Assembly: GCF_006491595.2 (NCBI RefSeq)
Contig: NZ_VEVQ02000012.1
Location: 62,001-126,000, forward strand
Length of the DNA stretch: 64,000 nt
DNA from: Flavobacterium jejuense
Lineage (GTDB): Bacteria; Bacteroidota; Bacteroidia; Flavobacteriales; Flavobacteriaceae
Direction of reading: 5' to 3'
Notes under the pieces: generated by a model
The model's database searches: none
The model's input: the letters and a program-made list of their open reading frames with translations, nothing else
Told to the model about the DNA's origin: nothing
Part shown: one piece after another, positions 33,112 to 42,820 of the stretch
Layout: each line of letters opens with the position of its first letter
Position numbering within the stretch: position 1 is the first letter of the stretch
Translations under genes and position numbers: made by a program

Positions 33112-35139
33112 TTATTTGTTGTTCAATCTATAAAATTTATTTTCAAAAAACTTTTTTCGCGCATTATACATATTTAAAAAACTTTCAAATCCTTTATATT
33201 CTAAATTACCTTCTAGCGGCCCTTCTTGTCTTATAGGATAAACATATGTATTAACTACAGGTACTACTCCTAATTCAAACATATATTTAAATTGTTCTTT
33301 CAGTTTACCTTTTTTAATTTCAAATATTTTATAAAATTTCTCTAAATTATTTTTTGGAACAATAAAATTACCAATCGGAAATAATGTCACCTGATAATGA
33401 TCTACTTTATTTACATTGATATTTTTTTCAATCTCATCAAGTTTTATTAACTCGTTTCTTAACTGCTCAATCTTTTCTTTTGGATTATTTATTTTATCAT
33501 CCAATAGTTCTTGTAACATTTGATGATTTGTACCTCCATTTTTTATAAATTCTAATTGTTCTTTTAAACTTTTAATATCTATTAATACAACTGTATCCTC
33601 TAATTCAGCAATTAATGTTTTAGCAAGTTCATATCTCTTGAGATAGTGTAAAATTTCATATTTTATTGATTTTGCAAAAATCTGATTTTCAATATGCCCT
33701 ATTTTATTAAAATAATCAAAACAAGAATCTAAATTAATAAGTATTTTTTCATAATTATCAGAGTAGTCAATAATTATAGACTCTTTAGCTAGTTTTAAAA
33801 TTTCGAAAGTTGAATACTTAAGGAAATCATATTTTTGTTTGTGCATTAGAAGATAATAAAAAGCAAAGTAATTGTTTGTAGTCTTTATTTCTTCAAAAAG
33901 CCCAAAGTATTCTTGTTCAATGTTAGTAAATAATAATTGAAGTTCATCATTGATTTTTTTTCTATATTCATAATTAACAAATAGACTTACTTCAAAAGCA
34001 TTAATTCTGCATATATGTTTACTATATTGCTGGATAGCAATATTACCTTCATAAATTAGAAGTTCTGATTTTGCTCTCAATTTTACTTGTAATGAAGCTT
34101 CAATATTTGATATTATTGAATTTATACAATCTTCAAATTCTTCAACTCTTAAATTTTCAGTTTGAAAAAGTTTCTCCTTAGCAATTTCAATTGCACTATC
34201 TATTTTGACATGAAAGGTAATATGTTTATCAGGTTCCAGGTTTGAAATAGTACTATCATACTCTTCTTTAGTTATCATTAAGAGTAGAAGTTTAATAGAT
34301 GAAATAATAAATATTAAGTGATTTTGTAATTCAATCACAAGATTCGCTTTTTCTCTTATTGCATTTTTCAAATATTTTAAGGAAGTTAAATAATCACTTT
34401 TATAATAATAAGCTAAACCTACTATCATATTGTATTTTGCAGAAAATGTACTACTATGAAGTGTTTTACTATGTAGTTCAATTACTTTATTCCAGTTAGA
34501 TTGATTAATTAGTTCGAATCCATATTTTTCTACAATTTTTATAATTTCGATTTCACTAGTTACATTATCATTGAAATCAATAATTATATTTGATGATAAA
34601 TGACTATGAGCTAATCTATCGACTAATGAACTATTGATTTTTCTAAATAACATTCCTCTTGCTAATACAACATCATATATTTTATCTACAGCTTGTTTGT
34701 CTAACTTTTTATAAAAATTTAATGTGTGATTCTGTTGCTTTTCCCAATTTGTGTTGTTAGTTTTCAGATTAGCAATAAAATCATTTAAATACTCATAATA
34801 AAACGTATCACTTTCTACTATATAAAAACCATAAAAAGCTGGATGAGTATTGTTTATAAGATATTGAATATTTAATAATTCAAATGATTTTGAATATGTG
34901 CCATTTTTTAGAGGTTCGTTTTTTTCTTTACTTTTTAACTGAAAATTGAAGCCAAAACCTGTTACATTGCCCTTATACTTTAATTCACAATGATAGTCAA
35001 TTCCATTATCAATAACTTTTCCATCTAAAACAAATCTTTCTACATCAAATAATGGTTCAAAAATTCTTTGAGAAATTACTTCTAATTCTTGATTTCTTGA
35101 ACTTTGTGGCAGTGCCATTTCATCTAAATTGTGATTCAT
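33112..35139 (-). CDS. DUF4365-TPR protein (putative nuclease with repeat domain)
   Basis: A 675-residue protein. The first 130 residues match the DUF4365 pattern: NQELEVISQRIFEPL, then D44, D48 (DNGIDYHCELK) and Q67-L-K69 (FNFQLKSK), which look like the acidic and Gln/Lys residues of a PD-(D/E)xK nuclease-like core. The remaining 500 residues are helical, very AT-rich in coding sequence and repeat-like (TPR-like pairs such as YNMIVGLAYYYKSDYLTSLK), ending EGPLEGNLEYKGFESFL. DUF4365 domains occur in defence islands. It lies between the HExxH gene (28-bp gap) and the AbiJ-like gene (15-bp gap). Nuclease activity is a prediction. Confidence 0.72.
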   Translation of the reverse strand: MNHNLDEMALPQSSRNQELEVISQRIFEPLFDVERFVLDGKVIDNGIDYHCELKYKGNVTGFGFNFQLKSKEKNEPLKNGTYSKSFELLNIQYLINNTHPAFYGFYIVESDTFYYEYLNDFIANLKTNNTNWEKQQNHTLNFYKKLDKQAVDKIYDVVLARGMLFRKINSSLVDRLAHSHLSSNIIIDFNDNVTSEIEIIKIVEKYGFELINQSNWNKVIELHSKTLHSSTFSAKYNMIVGLAYYYKSDYLTSLKYLKNAIREKANLVIELQNHLIFIISSIKLLLLMITKEEYDSTISNLEPDKHITFHVKIDSAIEIAKEKLFQTENLRVEEFEDCINSIISNIEASLQVKLRAKSELLIYEGNIAIQQYSKHICRINAFEVSLFVNYEYRKKINDELQLLFTNIEQEYFGLFEEIKTTNNYFAFYYLLMHKQKYDFLKYSTFEILKLAKESIIIDYSDNYEKILINLDSCFDYFNKIGHIENQIFAKSIKYEILHYLKRYELAKTLIAELEDTVVLIDIKSLKEQLEFIKNGGTNHQMLQELLDDKINNPKEKIEQLRNELIKLDEIEKNINVNKVDHYQVTLFPIGNFIVPKNNLEKFYKIFEIKKGKLKEQFKYMFELGVVPVVNTYVYPIRQEGPLEGNLEYKGFESFLNMYNARKKFFENKFYRLNNK

Positions 35140-35167
35140 TTTAATTTAATATTATAAATTTTGTACT

Positions 35168-35908
35168 TTAAGAAAAAGTATTAGTTCGCTTCCATGCATT
35201 CAACTCATCAATAAAAACATTTAAAACAGAAATATAATCTTCATCTAAGATTGTTCTATTTTCAATCTTTACTTTTTTCCAATTGTCAAATAAATTATAA
35301 ACTGTCAAAAATAATTTACTATCAATATTTTTTAACCTAAGTAGATATTTATCATAATTAAAGTTTTCATTCGGGTCGGCAATAATCGAAACTAGTCTAC
35401 CAATGTATGTATCAACGGCATTAGAGTTAATCTTGTTGAAAACTCTATAATACCTTTCTAGTTCATTTAATTCAGTTTCAGTGCATTTAAAAACATCAAA
35501 ATCAGTAATGAATTTTTCTCTTTCAAATCCTAGTTTCAAGTATATTGGTAACATTTTTGCATGGTCTAAACAGTTGCTCATATGTTCTAAAAGATTGTAG
35601 CTAAATATAAAATTTAAAAACTCATCAGACATTATTCTGTTTTTTAAGCCACCACTAATATGCAGACCGTTCAAACTTAAGTAAACATGAAGTAATTCAT
35701 GAGTAAATGATGAAGCACACAAATTGTTCTCGTCTATATAAAAGGTTACTTTTCTTGATTGTTGATATGCTGCATATTCAGATTGCAATGATTTTTTGAA
35801 ACTGACTTTATAGTTTTTATTAATTTCATACCATAAAATTTGATTTCTTTTATCAATCAATTTATCTAAATGCAAATACTTCTTTTTAAAAAAAATATGT
35901 CCAAACAT
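35168..35908 (-). CDS. Putative zinc metallopeptidase-like protein (HELLH)
   Basis: A 246-residue soluble protein with the zinc-protease motif H70-E71-L-L-H74 in SSFTHELLHVYLSLNG and a possible third ligand in LLEHMSNCLDH (E108 or H109). The N-terminal part (LDKLIDKRNQILWYEINKNY) is mixed, and the C-terminus is helical. I do not recognise the family; IrrE-like or other HExxH proteins associated with toxin systems are the nearest idea. It is first in the four-gene unit followed by DUF4365-TPR and two HEPN genes. A protease next to RNase-fold proteins could be the activator or sensor, but this is inference. Confidence 0.6.
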   Translation of the reverse strand: MFGHIFFKKKYLHLDKLIDKRNQILWYEINKNYKVSFKKSLQSEYAAYQQSRKVTFYIDENNLCASSFTHELLHVYLSLNGLHISGGLKNRIMSDEFLNFIFSYNLLEHMSNCLDHAKMLPIYLKLGFEREKFITDFDVFKCTETELNELERYYRVFNKINSNAVDTYIGRLVSIIADPNENFNYDKYLLRLKNIDSKLFLTVYNLFDNWKKVKIENRTILDEDYISVLNVFIDELNAWKRTNTFS

Positions 35909-36231
35909 TTTTTAACTATTTTTTAATTATTATCGGCTTCATGTTTGCTCAAATATTTATTGAGTACAGATGTTTACAATAATGCCATGTGGTAACCTTA
36001 AAGTTTAGATTACCAAATTAGTAAAAATTTATGGATATTGTAGGAATACTGAATTGAGTTTTTAACAGTTTTATAATTTATGATTTGTAGTGCGTTCATG
36101 CGTTTAAAACTCACTATTTTACTATGAAACATTATTTTATATTTCATTTGCGATTTACTACAGAATGTGTAGTGTTTCGCTAATAGAATATTAGTTAAGC
36201 TTTGGCAGTAAATTGGTTTTGTTGCCGAAAC
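35909..36231. other. Noncoding gap
   Basis: A 323-bp AT-rich stretch between the HExxH gene and the next gene on the same strand, presumably holding the promoter of the four-gene unit. I see no RNA gene, strong palindrome or clear promoter box in it. Confidence 0.5.
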
Positions 36232-36852
36232 TTAATTATTCAATTCCGTATCTATGTATGATTTTAAATTGTATAATTCGATTATATCCTCTTGGTCTCC
36301 TTGTAATTGGGCTATTTGAATAAATGCAATATCATTAGCAAAAGACTTTTCTCCAATTAAATGTTCTAAATGTGTATAAACTGCTTCTCTAAGTTTAGGG
36401 TTTTCTTTATGGACTATGTAATTTTTGAATAGTACTTTAATTCCTAAATCGGTTGGTTTGTTTGGGTTTTCTAGTGGTATGAAATACATTTCGCTTATTC
36501 GTAAAGTGATGCCGTAATACTCTAGTGGTTTGTCGGTGCCGTTTTCGTATTTTTCAATATTCATCTCTGGTTGAAGGAACGCTGTTATTTTCCAACGCTC
36601 TACAACTCGAGCATGATGAACTAGTAATTCTACTTCTTTGAAAAGATAGGGGTTTCCGTTTGCTGTAATGATTATCTCTGCACCGTTTGTTTTGTTTTTG
36701 ATGATGATGTCCAGGTCTTTGTTGTATTGATGTAGTATTTCGATTAGCTTGTCGAAATGGGTTTTTAGTTCGTCTTTTGGGATTTCGTTTAAGAGTAGGA
36801 AAACGAAGTTGTTTTGTTGGAAGTAGTTCCAGAAGTTGGTTATTGTTTTCAT
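36232..36852 (-). CDS. Hypothetical protein of Bacteroidota mobile elements
   Basis: The ATG at 36850-36852 gives 206 residues starting MKTITNFWNYFQQNNFVFLL; an upstream in-frame start adds ten unlikely residues. It has blocks FDKLIEILHQYNKDLDIIIK, YLFKEVELLVHHARVVERWK and DIAFIQIAQLQGDQEDIIEL and no membrane segment. Genes like this are common beside the DnaC-like ATPase in these elements, but I know of no function. Confidence 0.68.
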   Translation of the reverse strand: MKTITNFWNYFQQNNFVFLLLNEIPKDELKTHFDKLIEILHQYNKDLDIIIKNKTNGAEIIITANGNPYLFKEVELLVHHARVVERWKITAFLQPEMNIEKYENGTDKPLEYYGITLRISEMYFIPLENPNKPTDLGIKVLFKNYIVHKENPKLREAVYTHLEHLIGEKSFANDIAFIQIAQLQGDQEDIIELYNLKSYIDTELNN

Positions 36853-36912
36853 GTTGTTACTTTTTTTAAACCCTAAGAACACAAAGGTTTACGCAATGTT
36901 CGCAAAGCTTTA

Positions 36913-37536
36913 TTATCTCTTGTCGGATGTTGATTTATCATAGGCAATTAAATTTACCATCTCTCGTAATCTGGAGCGAACTCGGTTGCCGTAGTGGGTT
37001 TCTATTTCTGTGGCTGATAAGTTTGTGGTGATGTGTGTTTTTAGTTTTTTAGAGATGAATAGATCATATCGGCTTAATAGAATTTCTGCCATTACATTGC
37101 ATTCGTTTCCGAAGTATTTTAAGTTATTTTCTGTTCCTAAATCGTCAAAGCAATAGGTTCTTGGTTCTGATTGGTATAGTTTACCTATGCTGTATTTATG
37201 GATTATTTGGTATCCGTCCTGGATAAATTCAAAACTTATATCTCTGCAGGGTTTTACGAAGAATTTATGTTCTGTGGCTGTTAGGTATTTCATTAAGTTC
37301 ATCAATGATGTTTTTCCGCAGCCGATTGGTCCGGTTAATAGAATTCCTTTGTTGAGGTTTATTCCGTATTGAAAACAAGTTGGCTCGTCTTTTAAAAAAT
37401 ATGCGATTAATTTGTACACGATTGGGTAATCTGTTTCTATTATTTTGAAATGATTGCCGTATAGTTCTACGCCTTTTGCTTCGAGCTTTATTATTATTTC
37501 TGGGTAGTTGTAGTGGGATTTTATATTTTCATTCAT
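36913..37536 (-). CDS. DnaC/IstB-like AAA+ ATPase
   Basis: From the ATG at 37534-37536 the protein has 207 residues; the open frame to 37578 starts with GTG and runs into a dispersed repeat. It has a Walker A motif, GPIGCGKTSLM, a Walker B motif, TYCFDDLGTEN, and a later arginine region (NRVRSRLREM) as in DnaC-type helicase loaders. In mobile elements such ATPases help load a helicase at the element replication origin. It is followed by the 36232 gene and preceded by a DnaD-like gene, a typical replication/maintenance group. Confidence 0.82.
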   Translation of the reverse strand: MNENIKSHYNYPEIIIKLEAKGVELYGNHFKIIETDYPIVYKLIAYFLKDEPTCFQYGINLNKGILLTGPIGCGKTSLMNLMKYLTATEHKFFVKPCRDISFEFIQDGYQIIHKYSIGKLYQSEPRTYCFDDLGTENNLKYFGNECNVMAEILLSRYDLFISKKLKTHITTNLSATEIETHYGNRVRSRLREMVNLIAYDKSTSDKR

Positions 37537-37706
37537 TTGCCTGATTTTTTGTTCGCTAAAGCGAAGTTTTTGGAACACTAATGTGCTTCGCCAGTTCGGC
37601 TAAAGCCTCGGGTGACAGATTTAACGGATTAGAACGGATTAGCCACCCCGCCCTTTGGGCACCTCCTGAAAATAATTCGCGACAAGCTATCCAAAGGAAG
37701 GGAAGT
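37537..37706. repeat. Mosaic of dispersed intergenic repeats
   Basis: A gap of about 170 bp made of units unlike its neighbours: TTCGCTAAAGCGAA palindrome, CGCCAGTTCGGCTAAAGCCT, GGATTAGAACGGATTAG and CCCCGCCCTTTGGGCACC. Its GC content and hairpins differ from the flanking genes. Such pieces recur between genes of flavobacterial chromosomes. Confidence 0.5.
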
Positions 37707-38567
37707 TTAAAGAGGTTCTGAATAATCTTTATCGGTTGTTGTGTTGAGGTGTTTTGGTCGATTTGTTGGTGTTGTGTCGGTGTTGTGATTAAAATTAATG
37801 CTGTTTAATATCCAATTTTGTGCTGCTGCTTGCCAATCGACCATTGGTGTTTTTCCACCAACTAACCATCCATTACTTGAGAAGTAATTGAAAAACTTTT
37901 GTGCTTCTAGTTCTGGAAAGTTGTTTTCTTGGAAGTAGGATTTGACTTCTTCTAATATTGGCTTCTCGACTATGCTCGAAGTGACGACAAACTCTTTTTC
38001 TTCTTTTTTAGCGGAACTTTTTTCTTCTTTTAAATTTTCATTTTTTAATTGAAAATTATTTATTTCTTCAAATTTTTTTGCTTGCTCGTTCAAGTTTGAA
38101 ACGTTTTCAATGTTTAAATTGTTTGTATTGTTTATATAGTTTATAGAAGGTACTAGTGCTTGTTCACTACTTGTTTCATCACTAGTACAAGACTTGTTTA
38201 GAGCTTGTTCATCAACTTGTTCAAAAAGAGGTTCAATTTTTGGTTTTCTTTCGCTTTTTTGAATGGGTTTTAAATCGTCTGAAAAATTGAATAAATACAC
38301 ATGACTTCCTTTGAATGGATTATAGGATGGTTCGTAGTTGATATAACCCAAACTATGCAAGTTCTTCAGACATTTATGATAGGTTGCTTTGGAACTGATT
38401 TTACTTATTCGCATTACCTCATCACGAGAAATACTGATTGGATTTTTAAAGCGATTGCAATTCCAGAATTGGAATAAAGCAATGTATAAACTCACGTGTG
38501 TTGGATTAAGTGTTTTGTCTATTGCTACTTTTTCGAAAAAGCCGGTTAGGTGTTTTATGTAGTTCAT
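37707..38567 (-). CDS. DnaD-like replication/maintenance protein
   Basis: A 286-residue protein. The N-terminal winged-helix part has FFEKVAIDKTLNPTHVSLYI, ISISRDEVMRISKISSKATY and HKCLKNLHSLGYINYEPSYN. The middle is a polar, low-complexity linker. The C-terminal block SYFQENNFPELEAQKFFNYF and VDWQAAAQNWILNS is like DnaD-domain proteins of mobile elements. It is grouped with the DnaC-like ATPase, as in helicase-loading pairs. About residues 190-205 are encoded by a dispersed-repeat-like sequence (see findings). Confidence 0.72.
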   Translation of the reverse strand: MNYIKHLTGFFEKVAIDKTLNPTHVSLYIALFQFWNCNRFKNPISISRDEVMRISKISSKATYHKCLKNLHSLGYINYEPSYNPFKGSHVYLFNFSDDLKPIQKSERKPKIEPLFEQVDEQALNKSCTSDETSSEQALVPSINYINNTNNLNIENVSNLNEQAKKFEEINNFQLKNENLKEEKSSAKKEEKEFVVTSSIVEKPILEEVKSYFQENNFPELEAQKFFNYFSSNGWLVGGKTPMVDWQAAAQNWILNSINFNHNTDTTPTNRPKHLNTTTDKDYSEPL

Positions 38568-38586
38568 TTTGCTAGTGATTAGTAAT

Positions 38587-38646
38587 TAGTGAAGAGTGAG
38601 TAGTGAAGAGTGAGTAGAAAAGATTGCTTCGTTCCTCGCAATGACA
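38587..38646. repeat. Short tandem repeat and dispersed hairpin repeat
   Basis: TAGTGAAGAGTGAG occurs twice in tandem at 38587-38614. ATTGCTTCGTTCCTCGCAAT (38623-38642) is a small hairpin-forming sequence widely dispersed in bacterial intergenic regions; it abuts the stop codon of the 38647-38934 gene. Confidence 0.7.
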
Positions 38647-38934
38647 TTACTTGAACAGGGTTGGAACTGCATTTACTTTATTTCCGTTTAGGAGTTTTTC
38701 GATGTCTGAATTGTCATAATACATGATGCCACCAACTTTAGTATATGTTAGTGTTCCGTTGATGCGAAGGTTTTGTAATGTTCCTGGAGAAATGTTTAAC
38801 AGTTTTCTGACTTCTTTGGATTTGAGCCACTGTTTTGCTTGTTGCGGTTTTGAATGAATGATTTCTTTTAAATCATTTAGAAGAAGACTACGAAATTCGT
38901 TTAAGTCTTCGCGTGTGATAACTTCGATTGCCAT
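38647..38934 (-). CDS. Excisionase-like helix-turn-helix protein
   Basis: A 95-residue MerR/excisionase-type HTH protein with QWLKSKEVRKLLNISPGTLQ and NLRINGTLTYTKVGGIMYYD (about 36-75), then NSDIEKLLNG. Such proteins bind DNA near att sites or origins and control excision in CTnDOT-like elements. It lies between RteC and the DnaD-like gene. Two near-identical 25-bp direct repeats are located upstream (39151-39319). Confidence 0.83.
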   Translation of the reverse strand: MAIEVITREDLNEFRSLLLNDLKEIIHSKPQQAKQWLKSKEVRKLLNISPGTLQNLRINGTLTYTKVGGIMYYDNSDIEKLLNGNKVNAVPTLFK

Positions 38935-39350
38935 AACTTGTGTTTTAAATTGTTATATTTTACCGATTAACACCCAAAATGACCTTAATAAATCGGTCTT
39001 TTTTCCTTTCTTCTTCAAAATAAAAATAAAACGTAACAATGGTTATGCTTGATTTTTCTTTATTGAATAAAGAAAAATAGCCTCAATTTCTTTAAGGCAA
39101 TTTTGAATATTAATCGGTAATACAAATTTGTGAAGTTTGATTGATTTTATTTCACAACCTAAACACAAGTTGTGTACGATTTTTTATTAAAATAGTACAA
39201 AGCACTTTGTTTTCTAGCTTTATTGAATTGAATGCCTTTCAGCTTTAAAATTCAATTTGGGAAATTAGGTGAAAATCATGGGTTTTTAAGCTGATTCACA
39301 ACCTGAACACAAGTTGTGTGTTTTTGGAAAATATTTATCTGTAAAAAAGG
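38935..39350. other. Noncoding gap between rteC and the HTH gene
   Basis: 416 bp with no gene. It holds a 25-bp direct repeat pair with an internal inverted repeat (39151-39175, 39295-39319) and a partial third copy near 38936-38955, otherwise AT-rich sequence. It presumably contains the HTH gene promoter. Confidence 0.6.
39151..39319. repeat. 25-bp direct repeat pair
   Basis: 39151-39175 and 39295-39319 are alike in 24 of 25 positions: TTCACAACCT, then A or G, then AACACAAGTTGTGT. Each copy has CACAAC...GTTGTG as an inverted repeat. They are spaced 144 bp start to start upstream of the HTH gene and look like protein-binding sites. Confidence 0.78.
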
Positions 39351-40196
39351 TTATTTACTTTCATTTTCTTCTGCTAGAATTTGCTTTTCTAGCACTTCTG
39401 AAAGTTGATTGATGAATTTGGAACGACCTGTTTTTCTGTTTTTGATATCAATGTAAAAACGATAAATATTTTCTTCAATATCTTGATTGAAAATTTTACC
39501 AAAGAATAAAGCTAATTCCTTAATATCAGTGCTGCCGTTGTTAATTTTTTTGGAATGGTGTAAGGCATAAATTAATTCGATTAAATCAATTTTATTACCA
39601 GTCCAATTAATTGTTTGTTGTATGGACGGATGAACTATAGAACTATTGTTTTCTAACTGTTCTATTTTATTTTCTAGATAATTGGTCAATATATCATTAG
39701 CAATCATCACAGCCATATTGTAATCATGCGTAGTACATAATTTTATATCGTAATTGATTAGAGAACAATCTCTTTTTAAAATATTAGCATCACAATTTCT
39801 CAAGAAATAAATATTGTCTTTATGTGAAGCTCTTACTCTATAATATTCATAGAACTTTCTGTTTTTATTGGTGTTTTCTTGAATTGAGTTTAAAGCATCT
39901 TCATAAAATTTAATCTTATTCTTTTTTGAAGTTGGTAAGTTCGTTTCTATACTTAAAACCGTTTTGTAGTAGATAAGTTTAGATATAAATATAGGTTTCA
40001 AGTCTTTGAAAAAATATATTTCTTCTTCTGGAGAACTAAATTTATGTTTTTTTAGCCATTTGAATAGTTCCTTACTTCTAGTTTCAATTAATTCAGTGAC
40101 TTTATTTGCAATAACAATACTGTCTGAATTTGTAGTTTTAATGTTTTGATACTCCTTTTCAAATTCACTAAAAAAATTCAGACAATACTCATTCAT
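39351..40196 (-). CDS. rteC: RteC-family protein
   Basis: A 281-residue protein. The C-terminal half is typical of RteC: INWTGNKIDLIELIYALHHS, KKINNGSTDIKELALFFGKI and an end IYRFYIDIKNRKTGRSKFIN, QLSEVLEKQIL. RteC activates excision genes of CTnDOT-like conjugative transposons, so its presence places this element in that biological group. It is preceded by the CopA gene and followed by the repeat-bearing gap and the HTH gene. No rteA or rteB is seen. Confidence 0.88.
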   Translation of the reverse strand: MNEYCLNFFSEFEKEYQNIKTTNSDSIVIANKVTELIETRSKELFKWLKKHKFSSPEEEIYFFKDLKPIFISKLIYYKTVLSIETNLPTSKKNKIKFYEDALNSIQENTNKNRKFYEYYRVRASHKDNIYFLRNCDANILKRDCSLINYDIKLCTTHDYNMAVMIANDILTNYLENKIEQLENNSSIVHPSIQQTINWTGNKIDLIELIYALHHSKKINNGSTDIKELALFFGKIFNQDIEENIYRFYIDIKNRKTGRSKFINQLSEVLEKQILAEENESK

Positions 40197-40297
40197 TTTA
40201 ATACAATTTGGGTTAGTTTGTATAAAACTTCATTGTGTTAAAAATATTGTTAAAATAGCTAATTATTTTTAGTTGTTTGAATAAATAAATTTGTGTT

Positions 40298-42820
40298 TTA
40301 AATTTTTATAGTTCTTAATCGTAATGCATTAGCAATAACTGATACAGAACTAAAGCTCATTGCTAAAGCTGCAATCATTGGAGAAAGTAACAAACCAAAA
40401 ACTGGAAATAAAACACCTGCTGCAATTGGAACTCCTAAAACGTTATATATAAAAGCAAAAAATAAGTTTTGTTTGATGTTTTTCATTACAGCATTACTTA
40501 GGTTTTTTGCTTTTACAATTCCTTTTAAATCTCCTTTTACCAAAGTAATTTTTGCACTTTCAATGGCAACATCGGTTCCTGTTCCCATTGCGATTCCAAT
40601 ATCAGATTGTGCTAATGCTGGAGCATCGTTTATACCATCACCTGCCATTGCTACTATTTTACCTTTGGCTTGTAACTCTTTGATGTATTCTAATTTATCT
40701 TGTGGTAAGCAACTTGCTCTGAAATCCGTTAAATTAAGTTCAGAGGCAACAGCTCTTGCTGTATTTTCATTATCACCAGTTAGCATAATAACTTGAACTC
40801 CTTGTCGCTTTAACTCGTTAATAGCTTCTAAACTTGATTTTTTTATAGCATCTGTAATGGTTATATATCCTACTACTTTTTTATCGAAAGCGATGTAAGA
40901 AACTGTTTTACCTAACTTTTGTTCTTCAATAACTTCTTGTTCTATACTTGAAAAATCTTGAATACCTTCTTGCTCTAAAAGTTTTTTGTTGCCTAAACTG
41001 ACTTTTTCATTGTCAATAAATCCTATTACTCCTTTTCCTGTTATAGAGTCAAATTTTTCTACTTTAAAAAAAGTACTGTTTTTAGATTTAGCAAAATTTA
41101 CAACTGCTGTTGCCAATGGATGTTCGCTATTTTGATTTAGAGATGCAATTTTTCCTAAAGTGGTATTTTCATCTACATCTTTTGTAATAATTTTTTCAAC
41201 TGATGGTTTTCCTTCAGTTAGTGTTCCTGTTTTATCGGTTATTAAAACATCAATTTTATCCATTTTCTCAATGGCTTCTGCATTTTTAATTAATACACCT
41301 GATTTTGCTCCTTTGCCAACTCCAACCATAACTGACATAGGTGTTGCTAGACCTAATGCACACGGACAAGCAATTATTAAGACCGCAATTGCATTAATAA
41401 ATCCATAAACCAATTTAGGTTCTGGTCCAAAAATCCACCAAACAAAAAAGGTAATAACTGATATTAAAACTACAATGGGTACAAAATATTTTGAAATTTT
41501 ATCTACTAAATTTTGAATGGGTGCTCTTGAACGACTTGCGTCAGAAACCATTTGAACGATTTGCGATAATAAAGTTTCAGAACCTACTTTCTCAGCTAAC
41601 ATTAAAAAGGATTTAGTTCCGTTTATGGTTCCAGAACTTACTTTATCGCCCATTTTTTTATCTACTGGAATAGGTTCTCCAGTAATCATTGATTCATCAA
41701 TGGTGCTGTTTCCTTCTGTAATGATTCCATCTACAGGAATTTTTTCTCCAGGTTTTACTCTAACTATATCTCCCTTTTTAATGTCGTGTATTGAAATTAC
41801 TTTTTCTTCACCATCAATCACTAACGTAGCTTCGGTTGGTGCTAATTTTAATAGCTCTTTAATAGCTCCACTAGTTCTACTGTGTGCTTTGGCTTCTAAC
41901 AATTGCCCTAACAATACCAAGGTTAAAACTACAGTTGTAGCTTCAAAATATAAATGGACTGTCCCTTCTGAAGTTTTGAATTGGTCTGGAAAAACAGTTG
42001 GAAATAATAATCCGATAATACTAAAAACAAAAGCAACTCCAGTTCCAATACCAATTAAGGTAAACATGTTTAAATTCCAGTTGATAATGGATTTCCACGC
42101 TCTTTCAAAAAACATCCAACAAGCATAAAAAACAACAGGAATCGTTAATATAAATTGAATCCAATTCCAATATTGTAACTCCATAATTTTGTATAATGGG
42201 TTATTTGGAATCATATCAGACATGGTAATAATAAAAATAGGCAAGGTGAAAATTGTAGCAATTTTCATTTTATGCGCTAACTTTTGATAGGTTTTATCTT
42301 CTTCAGATTCGGTTGGTTCCATTAGCACTAAATCCATTCCACAAATAGGACAACTTCCTGGTTTGTCTTGAATGATTTCAGGATGCATGGGACAAGTATA
42401 TTGTGTGTTTTGAATTACCGTTGGTTGTTGTACTAAATCCATTCCACAAACAGGACAGTCACCCGCCTTATCATACACTTTGTCACCTTCACAATGCATG
42501 GGACAATAATATTTACCTGCTTGATGGGTGTGCTTTATTTCTTCATGTTTGTGCTCTTTTTTTCCAGTAGAACAACAACTTTTTTGAACTACTTCTTTAC
42601 TAGAATTATCTGATAAAGTAATTTGATATTTACTATCTTTTCCTCCTAAAGCATTTTGTAAAACTTCTATTTCAACATGTTTAGACATGATAATGGTTGC
42701 TACTTTGTCTTCTTTAGAAACTGCAACTTCTGTGATATGCTCAACATTCAACAAATCTTTTTTAACTTTAGCTTCACAACCTGAACAGGTCATTCCTGTA
42801 ATTGTATATGTGTGTTTCAT
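40298..42820 (-). CDS. copA: Copper-exporting P1B-type ATPase CopA with metal-binding domains
   Basis: An 840-residue protein. In order: an HMA domain with GMTCSGC (C12, C15); a CC pair and His stretch; two heavy-metal-binding domains ([20 protein letters not shown] and [20 protein letters not shown], about 105-170); membrane helices; an actuator TGEPIPVDK; the CPC ion motif in [13 protein letters not shown]; and phosphorylation [16 protein letters not shown] and [10 protein letters not shown]. It exports Cu(I) from the cytoplasm. It follows an AraC-type regulator carrying an HMA-like motif, which is a likely regulator. It has no ArsR-type operator visible. Confidence 0.93.
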   Translation of the reverse strand: MKHTYTITGMTCSGCEAKVKKDLLNVEHITEVAVSKEDKVATIIMSKHVEIEVLQNALGGKDSKYQITLSDNSSKEVVQKSCCSTGKKEHKHEEIKHTHQAGKYYCPMHCEGDKVYDKAGDCPVCGMDLVQQPTVIQNTQYTCPMHPEIIQDKPGSCPICGMDLVLMEPTESEEDKTYQKLAHKMKIATIFTLPIFIITMSDMIPNNPLYKIMELQYWNWIQFILTIPVVFYACWMFFERAWKSIINWNLNMFTLIGIGTGVAFVFSIIGLLFPTVFPDQFKTSEGTVHLYFEATTVVLTLVLLGQLLEAKAHSRTSGAIKELLKLAPTEATLVIDGEEKVISIHDIKKGDIVRVKPGEKIPVDGIITEGNSTIDESMITGEPIPVDKKMGDKVSSGTINGTKSFLMLAEKVGSETLLSQIVQMVSDASRSRAPIQNLVDKISKYFVPIVVLISVITFFVWWIFGPEPKLVYGFINAIAVLIIACPCALGLATPMSVMVGVGKGAKSGVLIKNAEAIEKMDKIDVLITDKTGTLTEGKPSVEKIITKDVDENTTLGKIASLNQNSEHPLATAVVNFAKSKNSTFFKVEKFDSITGKGVIGFIDNEKVSLGNKKLLEQEGIQDFSSIEQEVIEEQKLGKTVSYIAFDKKVVGYITITDAIKKSSLEAINELKRQGVQVIMLTGDNENTARAVASELNLTDFRASCLPQDKLEYIKELQAKGKIVAMAGDGINDAPALAQSDIGIAMGTGTDVAIESAKITLVKGDLKGIVKAKNLSNAVMKNIKQNLFFAFIYNVLGVPIAAGVLFPVFGLLLSPMIAALAMSFSSVSVIANALRLRTIKI

